Source of the DNA: Pseudomonas frederiksbergensis
GTDB taxonomy: Bacteria > Pseudomonadota > Gammaproteobacteria > Pseudomonadales > Pseudomonadaceae
Assembly (NCBI RefSeq): GCF_035751725.1
Contig: NZ_CP142104.1
Span: 2,294,001-2,358,000, forward strand
Direction: 5' to 3'
Length of the DNA stretch: 64,000 bases
The translations under genes and the position numbers were made by a program. This document shows, one piece after another, positions 32,395 through 41,082 of this stretch. A model generated the notes under the pieces. That model had not been told where the DNA came from. It saw only the letters and a list, made by a program, of their open reading frames with translations, and ran no database searches. The first letter of the stretch is position 1. Each line of letters opens with the position of its first letter.

Positions 32395-32721
32395 ATGATG
32401 CAACCTCAAGACCTATTACACCGACAATTCGATATCCAGCCATTGAAACAGGCTGACATGACCGTGCACCTGGACGGAAAGGCTGTCAACGCCGCCCAGG
32501 GCGAAACCGTACTCACCGTCATCCAGGCCCTGGGCCAACGCCAGGTCGCCCGTAACGACCACGGCCAGCTCAGCGGTGCCTATTGCGGGATGGGCGTGTG
32601 CCAGTGCTGCCTCGTCAAGATCGACGGTCGCCACAAACGTCGCGCCTGCCAGACGCTGGTGCGCCCCGGCATGCAGATCGAAACCCGGGCCAACCGCATC
32701 GCTGAAACGGAGGCGCCATGA
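32395..32721 (+). CDS. hcnA: Hydrogen cyanide synthase subunit HcnA
   Basis: This 108-residue small subunit of membrane-associated HCN synthase carries the [2Fe-2S] ferredoxin-type cluster in the oxidation of glycine to cyanide and CO2. The cluster ligands follow C64-x4-C69-x2-C72-x12-C85 in GAYCGMGVCQCCLV and RRACQTLV. The start is the ATG at 32395 (a second ATG follows at once). The longer frame to 32281 crosses the leader and is rejected. It overlaps hcnB by four bases. An ANR-like box and an Rsm site upstream fit low-oxygen and population-dependent control. Confidence 0.95.
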   Translation: MMQPQDLLHRQFDIQPLKQADMTVHLDGKAVNAAQGETVLTVIQALGQRQVARNDHGQLSGAYCGMGVCQCCLVKIDGRHKRRACQTLVRPGMQIETRANRIAETEAP

Positions 32722-34127
32722 ACCACGCTCCGGTGATCGTCGGCGGCGGGCCGGCGGGTATGGCGGCGGCCATTGAACTGGCCTCCCGCAAGGTACGTTG
32801 CACCTTGCTCGAAGAGGCACCGCGCCTCGGTGGCGTGGTGTATCGCGGCCCCCTGCGCGATGGCGTACGCCTGGATTACCTGGGGCCCCGCTACAGCGAA
32901 GCCTTGGAGAAACTTCACGGGGAATTCCAACGCCATGCCGATTTGATCGATGTGCAGCTGGGCAGTCGTGTCATCGGGGCCGAGGGGTTCCGGGCGTTGA
33001 TGGTGCTCGATGCGGATGAGCGTCTACGAGAGGTTGCCTATTCGCAGTTGATCCTGGCAGCGGGATGTCATGAGCGCAGCGTGCCGTTCCCCGGCTGGAC
33101 CCTGCCGGGCGTGATGATGCTTGGCGGCTTGCAGTTGCAGATCAAGAGCGGCGTGGTCAGGCCGCCGAGCCCGGTGGTGATCGCCGGGACGGGCCCGCTG
33201 TTGCCATTGGTGGCCTGTCAGCTGCACGCCTCGGGCGTCACCGTGGCGGGTGTCTACGAGGCGTGTGCGTTCGGCAGGATCGCCAAGGAAAGCCTCGCCT
33301 TGCTCAATAAACCGCAACTGTTCCTCGATGGCCTGGGCATGCTCGCGTATCTCAAGCGGCATCGCATTCCCGTGCGCTATGGCTGGGGCGTGGTGCGTGT
33401 CGAAGGCGAGGACGAGTTGAGCGGCGTGACCGTCGCGCCGTATTCCGCCGATTGGACGCCGGACCTTACGCGCGCCGAACAGGTGCCGGCCCAGACGCTG
33501 GCAGTCGGCTACGGGTTTATCCCGCGCACCCAGTTGAGCCAGCAGATGGGCCTGGAACATGGCTTCAGCGATGACGGGTATCTACGGGCCGTGTCCGATG
33601 CCTGGCAACGCGGCAGCGAGGCGCATGTTCATCTGGCGGGTGACATGGGCGGGATTCGCGGGGGAGAGGCGGCCATGCTGAGCGGGCGCATCGCGGCGTT
33701 GTCGGTGCTGGTGCAACGCAATGTCCTGGATGAGGCGACGGCCCTTGGGCATCGCGATCGGTATCAGGCGCAACTGGAGCGCATCCTTCGCTTTCGCGCC
33801 GCCGTCGATCGCTACACCCAGCGCGGGGCGGGCCAAACGGCGCTGCCTGCCGCCGACACGGTGATCTGCCGCTGCGAACATGCCACCCGCGCCGACATCG
33901 ACCGGGCGCTGGAGCAGGGCGTGCAAGACATGGCCAGCCTGAAAATGCGCACCCGCGTGAGCATGGGTGACTGCCAGGGACGCATGTGTGTCGGTTATTG
34001 CAGCGACCGGTTGCGCGAGGCCACAGGGCGGGCCGATGTGGGCTGGTTGCGACCGCGCTTCCCCATCGATCCGGTGCCTTTTTCAGCATTCCAGAATATC
34101 GGCACGGAGGCCGCTTCCCATGACTAA
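32718..34127 (+). CDS. hcnB: Hydrogen cyanide synthase subunit HcnB
   Basis: This 469-residue FAD/NAD(P)-type oxidoreductase subunit opens with the dinucleotide-binding motif VGGGPAGMAAAIELA. A second nucleotide-binding region begins at VVIAGTGPLLPLVA. Near the C-terminus VICRCEHATRADID and GDCQGRMCVGYC supply four cysteines of a BFD-like [2Fe-2S] site. HcnB with HcnC forms the flavin part that oxidises glycine. ACGGAGG precedes the ATG, which overlaps the hcnA stop. hcnC starts inside its last codons. Confidence 0.95.
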   Translation: MNHAPVIVGGGPAGMAAAIELASRKVRCTLLEEAPRLGGVVYRGPLRDGVRLDYLGPRYSEALEKLHGEFQRHADLIDVQLGSRVIGAEGFRALMVLDADERLREVAYSQLILAAGCHERSVPFPGWTLPGVMMLGGLQLQIKSGVVRPPSPVVIAGTGPLLPLVACQLHASGVTVAGVYEACAFGRIAKESLALLNKPQLFLDGLGMLAYLKRHRIPVRYGWGVVRVEGEDELSGVTVAPYSADWTPDLTRAEQVPAQTLAVGYGFIPRTQLSQQMGLEHGFSDDGYLRAVSDAWQRGSEAHVHLAGDMGGIRGGEAAMLSGRIAALSVLVQRNVLDEATALGHRDRYQAQLERILRFRAAVDRYTQRGAGQTALPAADTVICRCEHATRADIDRALEQGVQDMASLKMRTRVSMGDCQGRMCVGYCSDRLREATGRADVGWLRPRFPIDPVPFSAFQNIGTEAASHD

Positions 34128-35379
34128 GCATTATGACGTGGTGATTGCCGGTGGCGGCGTGATCGGCGCTTCCTGTGCCTATCAGTTGTCCAAGCGCAAG
34201 CATTTGAAGATCGCCCTGATCGACGCCAAGCGCCCCGGCAACGCCACCCGTGCATCGGCGGGCGGTTTGTGGGCCATTGGTGAGTCAGTGGGCCTGGGCT
34301 GCGGGGTGATTTTCTTTCGCATGATGTCGGCCAATCGCAAGCGCCAGGCCCAAGGTGCCGCCGTGGCGGTGGATGCCAGTACGCCACACATCCTGCCCGA
34401 CTCGTTCTTCGAATTCGCCTTGCAATCCAACGCGATGTACCCGCAGTTGCACCAGGAACTGATGGACCGCCATGGCATGGATTTCAAATTCGAAGAGACC
34501 GGGCTGAAGTTTGTGATCTATGACGATGAGGACCGCTTGTACGCCGAGCACATCGTCGCCTGCATCCCCCATCTGGCCGACCAGGTGCGCTGGCTCGACC
34601 AGGCGGCCTTGCGCGAGGCAGAGCCGAGTGTCAGCCATGAGGCCCTCGGCGCGCTGGAGTTTCTCTGCGATCATCAGGTCAGCCCGTTTCGCCTGGCCGA
34701 CGCCTACACCGAGGGCGCGCGGCAGAACGGTGTCGACCTGTTCTTCAACACCCACGTCACTGAAGTGTTGCGAAGCGGGACGCGGGTCACAGGTGTGAAG
34801 ACCGTCGAGGCCGGAACGTTCAGCTGCGGGACGCTGATCAACGCCGCCGGCGCCTGGGCGGCGGACCTGAGCGAGCAGGCTACGGGCGTGCGGATTCCGG
34901 TCAAGCCGGTCAAGGGCCAGATCCTCTTGACCGAGCGCATGCCGAAAATCCTCAACGGCTGCCTGACCACCAGCGATTGCTACGTGGCGCAGAAAGACAA
35001 CGGTGAAATCCTGATCGGCAGTACCACGGAGGACAAAGGGTTCGACGTGACCACTACCTATCCGGAGATCGAAGGGCTGGTTCAAGGTGCCATGCGCTGC
35101 ATCCCGCAATTGGTCGACATCAACCTCAAGCGCACCTGGGCTGGCCTGCGTCCCGGCTCACCTGACGAGCTACCGATCCTGGGACCGATGCGCGGCGTGG
35201 ACGGCTACCTGAACGCCTGCGGGCATTTCCGCACCGGCATTCTCACCTCGGCCATTACCGGGGTGTTGCTGGACAAGTTGGTCAACGACGAGCCGTTGCC
35301 GCTGGACATCACGCCGTTCCTGGCGGACCGCTTCGAAGTGGCGGCGATTGCAGAGCCAAGGGGAATGGAACCGGCCTGA
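34120..35379 (+). CDS. hcnC: Hydrogen cyanide synthase subunit HcnC
   Basis: This 419-residue FAD-dependent amine oxidase of the DadA/D-amino-acid oxidase type removes electrons from glycine in HCN synthase. The N-terminal VVIAGGGVIGASCAYQLS motif binds FAD, and the C-terminal RTWAGLRPGSPDELPILG with GHFRTGILTS closes the flavin pocket. The ATG at 34120 overlaps the hcnB stop by eight bases. The upstream in-frame start at 33967 lies inside hcnB and is rejected. A REP hairpin follows and separates it from the convergent GST gene. Confidence 0.95.
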   Translation: MTKHYDVVIAGGGVIGASCAYQLSKRKHLKIALIDAKRPGNATRASAGGLWAIGESVGLGCGVIFFRMMSANRKRQAQGAAVAVDASTPHILPDSFFEFALQSNAMYPQLHQELMDRHGMDFKFEETGLKFVIYDDEDRLYAEHIVACIPHLADQVRWLDQAALREAEPSVSHEALGALEFLCDHQVSPFRLADAYTEGARQNGVDLFFNTHVTEVLRSGTRVTGVKTVEAGTFSCGTLINAAGAWAADLSEQATGVRIPVKPVKGQILLTERMPKILNGCLTTSDCYVAQKDNGEILIGSTTEDKGFDVTTTYPEIEGLVQGAMRCIPQLVDINLKRTWAGLRPGSPDELPILGPMRGVDGYLNACGHFRTGILTSAITGVLLDKLVNDEPLPLDITPFLADRFEVAAIAEPRGMEPA

Positions 35380-35396
35380 GCGCCGAATCAAAACCC

Positions 35397-35420
35397 TGTG
35401 GGAGCGGGCTTGCTCCCACA
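35397..35420. repeat. REP-type hairpin, TGTGGGAGC class
   Basis: TGTGGGAGC and GCTCCCACA form a perfect 9-bp stem around GGGCTT, extended by CCC/GGG outside. This is the most familiar fluorescens REP form. It sits between the convergent hcnC and GST genes and may end transcription from both. Confidence 0.85.
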
Positions 35421-35438
35421 CGGGAATGTATCCCGCCG

Positions 35439-36050
35439 TTATTGCACCGGTGTGTTGACAAACACTTCCAACCCTTCGGCATAGGCGGTAAATGCGCTGA
35501 TCTGCGGGAACGCCTTGCCCTGCACCTGATCCGCCACCAACAGGTTGGTGAAGGTCCAAGCCACCGCGATGGTAATGCCGGCCTGGTCGATCGAGCCATC
35601 GGTGGGCAGTGGCTGTTTCGCCAGTTCCCTTTCCAACTCACCGTAGGCCGCCAGCAACTGGCCCGATACCCGCGCGAGCCACGGCGCATGCTGGATGTCG
35701 GCCGGGCGCAACGTGCGTTCGTAATAGATTTGCACCGATTTTTCGCATGCCGCGAGCGCCAATCCGACCAGTCGCAACGAGCGCAACCGTTGGGCCAAAT
35801 CGTTCGGCATCAGGCTGTGGGATGGCCCAGCCAGCGCCTCCAGGTAATCGATGATCAAAGTGGAATCCATCAACACCGAGCCATCATCCAGCACCAATGT
35901 TGGCGCCTTGACCACCGGGTTGATGCTCTGGAAATGCTCGAATTGCCTGAACACCGAAACCGATTCATGTTCCAGGGAGATTCCCAGCCGTTTGGCGGAA
36001 ATGGCGACGCGTCGCACATAGGGCGAGTCCAGCATGCCGATCAGTTTCAT
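35439..36050 (-). CDS. Glutathione S-transferase family protein
   Basis: This 203-residue protein has an N-terminal thioredoxin-like half (MKLIGMLDSPYVRRVAIS, then VKAPTLVLDDGSVLMDS, where the cis-Pro and DS bind glutathione) and an all-helical C-terminal half. Ser9 in the first loop could activate glutathione. The family conjugates or isomerises electrophiles, and some members only bind ligands. It lies convergent to hcnC and 33 bases past the start of the iol regulator on the same strand, so it may be read with it. The substrate is unknown. Confidence 0.87.
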   Translation of the reverse strand: MKLIGMLDSPYVRRVAISAKRLGISLEHESVSVFRQFEHFQSINPVVKAPTLVLDDGSVLMDSTLIIDYLEALAGPSHSLMPNDLAQRLRSLRLVGLALAACEKSVQIYYERTLRPADIQHAPWLARVSGQLLAAYGELERELAKQPLPTDGSIDQAGITIAVAWTFTNLLVADQVQGKAFPQISAFTAYAEGLEVFVNTPVQ

Positions 36051-36083
36051 GGTTTCTCCTTCAACGGATTCTAAAGGCCGGGT

Positions 36084-37004
36084 TCAATCCTCGAAGCCGA
36101 CCTGTTCATGGATTTCATCGACCTTGAGTTCAAGCCGGTAGGCCACGGCAATGAACAACGCTTGGCACAGGCACAAGGTGGCACTCAACGAGCGGAACGC
36201 GAACGAGCTGCCTTCGTTGACCAGCAGCACCGCATTGGCTCGTTTGGCCAGGGGAGACAGGTTGCTGTCGGTGATGATCAGGGTCTTGGCCTGGTGATGC
36301 TGGGCAATGCGCAGGCAGTGCTGGGTTTCCTTGCCATAGGGCGTAAAGCTGATGGCAATTACCAGGTCGTTGGCCCGCACGCTGCGCATCTGCTCGCGGT
36401 AACTGCCGCCCAGGCCGGACACCAGGTGAATGCGCTTGTTGGTGTGCTGCAGGTTGTAGACGAGGTAATCGGCCACGGCGAATGAACGTCGCACACCGAC
36501 CACGTAGATGTTGTCCGCGTTGACCACCAGGTCCACGGCTTTTTCGAACGCCTCGTCATCGAGTTCCAGCCCCAGGCGCTCGATGCCTGACAGGGTCGCA
36601 TTGACGCATTCGCGGGCCAGGTCGCCGGCATTGGCCTTCTGCGACTTGTTGGCGATCATGCTGCGAATGCGTTGCTGGTAGTTCTGCACCGGCGTGGTCT
36701 TGTGGGTGTACGCCTCGCGGAACAAGGCCTGCATTTCGCTGAACCCGCTGAAGCCGAAGCGCTGCGAAAAGCGCACGATGGCCGAAGGGTGGACTTCGCA
36801 TTCCCGAGCGATGTCGCTGATGCGGTCGACCATGATCCGGTCGCTTTGCTGGCTCATGTAGCTGGCGATGCGCTTGAGCTGGCGCGGCAGGCCCTCGTAT
36901 TCCTCGGTGATCAGTTGCAACAGCCGCTCGGCGTTGATCGGTGGGCTGGGGAGGGCGGCTTCGGACGCGCTCTCGGACGGCGCCGGCAGATCGGGGCGGG
37001 TCAT
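36084..37004 (-). CDS. iolR: RpiR-type regulator of the inositol genes
   Basis: This 306-residue RpiR/HexR-type regulator has an N-terminal helix-turn-helix (DIARECEVHPSAIVRFSQRFGF) and a C-terminal SIS sugar-phosphate-binding domain (about 150-290, from ADNIYVVGVRRSFAVADYLVY). The SIS domain probably senses an inositol breakdown intermediate. It diverges from iolC, with palindromic operators in the gap, and matches in position the RpiR-type IolR of other Proteobacteria. I expect it to repress iolC and the importer operon. It differs from the DeoR-type IolR of Bacillus. Confidence 0.88.
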   Translation of the reverse strand: MTRPDLPAPSESASEAALPSPPINAERLLQLITEEYEGLPRQLKRIASYMSQQSDRIMVDRISDIARECEVHPSAIVRFSQRFGFSGFSEMQALFREAYTHKTTPVQNYQQRIRSMIANKSQKANAGDLARECVNATLSGIERLGLELDDEAFEKAVDLVVNADNIYVVGVRRSFAVADYLVYNLQHTNKRIHLVSGLGGSYREQMRSVRANDLVIAISFTPYGKETQHCLRIAQHHQAKTLIITDSNLSPLAKRANAVLLVNEGSSFAFRSLSATLCLCQALFIAVAYRLELKVDEIHEQVGFED

Positions 37005-37177
37005 AGGAAATCCTTCTGGCTTGTTCTTATAGGGCGACTGGCGAACGGGCCGGCCCTCGACAATAGGTTGGCTGGTGGCAGTCTACAGCGTAGGCGCGGA
37101 GAAAATCATGGCTGAACGAAGTTGTAACGCCTGCTGAAACGATGCACTGCGCCTGGCCCTGTTGAGCAGTAGCGTAT

Positions 37178-37193
37178 TGGAAAAAATATTCCA
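37178..37193. promoter_or_regulatory. Candidate IolR operator 1
   Basis: TGGAAAAAATATTCCA is a near-perfect TGGAA-N6-TTCCA palindrome in the iolR-iolC gap. It shares its arms exactly with the site at 47573, in front of the inositol importer. Confidence 0.65.
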
Positions 37194-37206
37194 TGATAAA
37201 AATTTA

Positions 37207-37222
37207 TGGAATAAATATTGAT
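37207..37222. promoter_or_regulatory. Candidate IolR operator 2 (degenerate)
   Basis: TGGAATAAATATTGAT has the same left arm and centre as operator 1 but a broken right arm. It lies 29 bases, close to three helical turns, downstream of operator 1, allowing cooperative binding on one DNA face. Confidence 0.45.
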
Positions 37223-37315
37223 TATTGCCGCTGGCTCGTTTTAGTCTGCATTCACCAAAGCGTTGGCGCCGGTTCCGGCGACAAGCGCAGGCTGATAAAA
37301 ATAACAGGAGCCAGC

Positions 37316-39253
37316 ATGGGCCAGACTCGTTTTGCCAGTGAGCGTCAATTGGATGTGATCTGCCTGGGACGCCTGGGCGTCGATCTCTACGCGCAGCAGG
37401 TTGGCGCACGCCTGGAAGATGTCTCAAGCTTCGCCAAGTACCTGGGCGGATCATCGGCCAACATCGCCTTCGGCACGGCCCGCCTCGGGCTGAAATCGGC
37501 GATGTTGAGCCGCGTGGGCGACGACCACATGGGGCGGTTCCTGGTGCAATCCCTGGCTCGCGAAGGCTGCGACGTCAGTGGCATCAAGGTCGATGCCGAG
37601 CGCCTGACCGCCATGGTCCTGCTGGGTATCAAGGATCGCGAGACGTTCCCCTTGGTGTTCTATCGCGAAAACTGCGCAGACATGGCGCTGCGGGCCGAAG
37701 ACATCGACGAAGCCTTCATCGCGTCCAGCAAGGCGCTGCTGATCACCGGCACGCACTTCTCCACCGAAGGCGTCTACAACGCGAGCATCCAGGCGCTGGA
37801 CCATGCGCGAAAACACAACGTCAAATGCGTCCTCGACATCGATTATCGCCCGGTCCTCTGGGGCCTGGCGGGGAAGGCGGACGGTGAAACCCGTTTCGTC
37901 GCCGACCGCAAGGTCAGCCAGCATGTGCAAGGCATCCTGCCGCGTTTCGACCTGATCGTCGGCACAGAAGAAGAATTCCTCATCGCTGGCGGCAGCGAGG
38001 ACCTGTTGACCGCGCTGCGTACCGTGCGCTCGCTGACGGCGGCAACGCTGGTGGTCAAGCTTGGCCCGCAGGGCTGCACGGTGATCCATGGCGATATCCC
38101 GAGCCGATTGGAAGACGGCGCCATTTACCCAGGCGTGCGTGTCGAAGTCCTGAATGTCCTGGGTGCGGGCGATGCATTCATGTCGGGTTTCCTCGCCGGT
38201 TGGCTGGAGGACGCCAGCGATGAGCGCTGCTGCCAATTGGCCAATGCCTGCGGCGGCCTGGTGGTGTCGCGCCATGCCTGCGCCCCGGCGATGCCGACCC
38301 GGGCCGAGCTCGATTATCTGTTCAAGAGCCCGGTGCCCATCACCCGACCGGACCAGGATGCGGTGCTGCAACGGCTGCATAAGGTCAGCGTGCCGCGCAG
38401 GGCCTGGAAGCAGCTGTTCATCTTTGCCTTCGACCATCGCTGGCAATTGGTGGAACTGGCCCAGAAGGGCGGTCGTGAGCTGAGCAGCATCGGTGAACTC
38501 AAGCAACTGTTCATCCAGGCGGTGGAACGGGTCGAAGCCGACCTGCAGCGCCAGGGCATCGAAGCCGACGTCGGGCTGCTGGCCGATCAGCGTTTCGGCC
38601 AGGATTCGCTCAACGCGGCCACTGGGCGAGGCTGGTGGGTGGCGCGGCCGGTGGAGGTGCAAGGCTCGCGGCCGCTGGCGTTCGAGCACGGGCGCTCCAT
38701 CGGCAGCAACCTGATCGCCTGGCCGCAGGAACAGATCATCAAATGCCTGGTGCAATTTCACCCCGACGACGAACCGCTGCTGCGCCTGGAACAGGAGGCG
38801 CAATTGATGGGTTTGTACAAGGCGTCCCAGGTCAGCGGCCATGAGTTGCTGCTGGAAGTCATCCCGCCAAAGGATCATCCATCGGCTCATCCGGACGTGC
38901 TCTATCGTGCCCTCAAGCGCCTCTACAACCTGGGCATTTTCCCGGCGTGGTGGAAGATCGAAGCGCAGACAGCCGAAGAATGGCAGCAGCTCGACGAGCT
39001 CATCCAACAGCGCGACCCATATTGCCGTGGCGTAGTGCTGCTGGGCCTCAACGCCCCGGCCGCCGCGCTCGCCGAAGGCTTCCGCCAGGCCAGCCAGAGC
39101 ACCACCTGTCGGGGCTTCGCCGTGGGCCGGACGATTTTCCAGGAACCGAGCCGGGCCTGGATGGCCGGTGAGATCGATGATGAAACGTTGATCCGGGACG
39201 TGCAGGGGCGGTTTGTGGAATTGATCGAGGCATGGCGCAGTGCTCGTGCCTGA
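37316..39253 (+). CDS. iolC: 5-dehydro-2-deoxygluconokinase fused to DUF2090 aldolase domain
   Basis: The protein has 645 residues. The N-terminal PfkB-type kinase (about 10-330, with GGSSANIAFGTARLG for sugar binding and GAGDAF near 282 holding the catalytic Asp) phosphorylates 5-dehydro-2-deoxygluconate. The C-terminal DUF2090 part (about 340-640, opening FIFAFDHRWQLVELA) is an aldolase-like TIM barrel expected to split the product into dihydroxyacetone phosphate and malonate semialdehyde, replacing a separate iolJ. The ATG at 37316 has AGGAG upstream; the frame to 37193 overlaps an operator. It is the first gene of the catabolic operon. Confidence 0.93.
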   Translation: MGQTRFASERQLDVICLGRLGVDLYAQQVGARLEDVSSFAKYLGGSSANIAFGTARLGLKSAMLSRVGDDHMGRFLVQSLAREGCDVSGIKVDAERLTAMVLLGIKDRETFPLVFYRENCADMALRAEDIDEAFIASSKALLITGTHFSTEGVYNASIQALDHARKHNVKCVLDIDYRPVLWGLAGKADGETRFVADRKVSQHVQGILPRFDLIVGTEEEFLIAGGSEDLLTALRTVRSLTAATLVVKLGPQGCTVIHGDIPSRLEDGAIYPGVRVEVLNVLGAGDAFMSGFLAGWLEDASDERCCQLANACGGLVVSRHACAPAMPTRAELDYLFKSPVPITRPDQDAVLQRLHKVSVPRRAWKQLFIFAFDHRWQLVELAQKGGRELSSIGELKQLFIQAVERVEADLQRQGIEADVGLLADQRFGQDSLNAATGRGWWVARPVEVQGSRPLAFEHGRSIGSNLIAWPQEQIIKCLVQFHPDDEPLLRLEQEAQLMGLYKASQVSGHELLLEVIPPKDHPSAHPDVLYRALKRLYNLGIFPAWWKIEAQTAEEWQQLDELIQQRDPYCRGVVLLGLNAPAAALAEGFRQASQSTTCRGFAVGRTIFQEPSRAWMAGEIDDETLIRDVQGRFVELIEAWRSARA

Positions 39254-39267
39254 TGTACAGGACTTTT

Positions 39268-39295
39268 GTGGCGAGGGGATAAATCCCCTCGCCAC
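39268..39295. repeat. REP-type hairpin, GTGGCGAGGGGAT class
   Basis: GTGGCGAGGGGAT and ATCCCCTCGCCAC form a perfect 13-bp stem around AA. It lies inside the operon between iolC and iolE, so it may trim message levels or protect upstream RNA from decay. Confidence 0.85.
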
Positions 39296-39352
39296 GATAA
39301 GCATTCCAAACGGTTTTCGTTATTCAGTTTGAAAACAATAAAAGGTGCAGCC

Positions 39353-40246
39353 ATGCCCGCTATTCGAATTGGCATCAACCCGATTTCCTGGAGCAACGAC
39401 GACCTGCCGTCCCTTGGCGGCGAGACGCCCTTGAGCACGGCGTTGAGCGAAGGCAAGGAAATCGGCTACGAAGGGTTTGAGCTAAACGGCAAGTTTCCCA
39501 AGGACGCCAAGGGCGTCGGCGACGTCTTGCGCCCGTATGACCTGGCGCTGGTGTCCGGCTGGTATTCCAGCCGATTGGCCCGGCGTTCGGCGGCTGAGGA
39601 AATCGATGCCATCGCCAGCCATGTCGAACTGTTGGCGCACAATGGCGCGACGGTGCTGGTCTACGGTGAAGTCGCCGATTCGATCCAGGGCCAACGCATC
39701 CCGTTGATCGAGCGCCCGCGCTTTCACACTGACGAAGCCTGGCAAGCCTACGCCGACAAGCTCACCGAACTGGCCCGCTTCACACTGTCCCAAGGCGTGC
39801 GCCTGGCGTATCACCACCATATGGGCGCCTACGTCGAATCGCCCACGGACATCGACAAACTGATGGCCCTGAGCGGCAGCGAGGTCGGCCTGTTGTTCGA
39901 CTCGGGCCATTGCTACATGGGCGGCGGCGAACCCTTGCAAGTCCTGCGCAAACACATCGAACGCATCTGCCATGTGCACTTCAAGGATGTGCGCAAACCG
40001 GTGGTGCAACTGGCGCGCAATAACCTGTGGAGCTTCCCCGATTGCATCATCAACGGCACCTTCACCGTGCCGGGGGATGGCGACATCGATTTCGCCGCGT
40101 TGCTCGACGTCTTGCTGGCCGCCGACTACCACGGGTGGCTGGTGGTAGAAGCCGAGCAGGACCCGGCCGTGGCGCCGAGTTATGCCTACGCGAAGAAGGG
40201 CTACGACACCTTGCGTGCCCTGCTGCAAGAGAGGACGCCGGCATGA
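39353..40246 (+). CDS. iolE: Myo-inosose-2 dehydratase
   Basis: This 297-residue TIM-barrel enzyme removes water from scyllo-inosose to give the diketone (3D-(3,5/4)-trihydroxycyclohexane-1,2-dione), the second step of inositol breakdown. It belongs to the xylose-isomerase-like barrel family, with metal ligands expected in AYHHHMGAYVES, LLFDSGHCYMGGG and HVHFKDVR. NPISWSNDD at the N-terminus is typical of IolE. The ATG at 39353 has AAAGGTG upstream. The stop overlaps the start of iolB (ATGA). Confidence 0.93.
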   Translation: MPAIRIGINPISWSNDDLPSLGGETPLSTALSEGKEIGYEGFELNGKFPKDAKGVGDVLRPYDLALVSGWYSSRLARRSAAEEIDAIASHVELLAHNGATVLVYGEVADSIQGQRIPLIERPRFHTDEAWQAYADKLTELARFTLSQGVRLAYHHHMGAYVESPTDIDKLMALSGSEVGLLFDSGHCYMGGGEPLQVLRKHIERICHVHFKDVRKPVVQLARNNLWSFPDCIINGTFTVPGDGDIDFAALLDVLLAADYHGWLVVEAEQDPAVAPSYAYAKKGYDTLRALLQERTPA

Positions 40247-41052
40247 GCCTGTTGATCAAGAGCAGTCCCGGCGGCCAAAAGCTCGTCGAACTGCCCCATG
40301 GCGCCTTGGAATATGTGGGGTTCGCCGCCTACCGCCTGAGCCTCGGCGAAACCCTTCCGGTGATGGCGGGTGACAAGGAGCTGTGCGTAGTCTTGCTCAG
40401 CGGACGCATCGACCTCAAGGGCGAGGCGCCGGGGCAGGGGGCCTTCAGCTGGGATAACCTCGGCGATCGTCAATCGGTATTCGAAGATAAATCCCCCTAC
40501 GCCGCGTATCTGCCACCGGGCAGTCAGGCCCAAGTCACCGCGCTGAGCGATGTGCAGGTAGCGGTATGCGCCGCGCCAGGTGCCGCGCAAAACGAATACG
40601 GCCCACGGCTGATCCGCCCCGACAGCATGAAACGCAGCGTGCGCGGCAAGGGCGCCAATACCCGTTATGTCTGCGACATCCTGCCCGACAGCGAACCGGC
40701 CCATTCGCTGCTGGTGGTGGAAGTGCGCACGCCGTCCGGTCACTCGTCCAGCTACCCGCCGCATAAGCACGACACCGACGACCTGCCGCACCAGAGCTTC
40801 CTCGAAGAAACCTATTACCACCAGGTGAATCCGTCCCAGGGCTTCGTGTTCCAGCGGGTCTACACCGACGACCGCAGCATCGACCAGGCCATGGCCGTGG
40901 AGAACAGCGACCTGGTGGTGGTGCCCAAGGGGTATCACCCGGTCAGCGTGCCCTATGGGTACGAGTCCTATTACCTGAATGTCATGGCCGGTCCGAAGCG
41001 GGTCTGGCAGTTCCATAACGACCCGCAGCACAGCTGGCTGCTCGACCTCTGA
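40243..41052 (+). CDS. iolB: 5-deoxy-glucuronate isomerase
   Basis: This 269-residue bicupin converts 5-deoxy-D-glucuronate to 5-dehydro-2-deoxygluconate, the substrate of IolC. The metal-binding cupin motif is visible as PPHKHD followed by FLEETYYHQ, with a later His in VPKGYHPVSVPYGY. The ATG at 40243 overlaps the iolE stop by four bases, so the two are probably translationally coupled. Longer frames start in iolE sequence and are rejected. Length and motifs match the family. Confidence 0.94.
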   Translation: MSLLIKSSPGGQKLVELPHGALEYVGFAAYRLSLGETLPVMAGDKELCVVLLSGRIDLKGEAPGQGAFSWDNLGDRQSVFEDKSPYAAYLPPGSQAQVTALSDVQVAVCAAPGAAQNEYGPRLIRPDSMKRSVRGKGANTRYVCDILPDSEPAHSLLVVEVRTPSGHSSSYPPHKHDTDDLPHQSFLEETYYHQVNPSQGFVFQRVYTDDRSIDQAMAVENSDLVVVPKGYHPVSVPYGYESYYLNVMAGPKRVWQFHNDPQHSWLLDL

Positions 41053-41082
41053 ATTCGAACATTCCAACGGAGAACCAGGACA

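Noticed and set aside
33967..34119. An N-terminal extension of HcnC starting inside hcnB
   Set aside because: HcnC family proteins start at the FAD motif just after 34120, and the extra residues are hcnB read in another frame.
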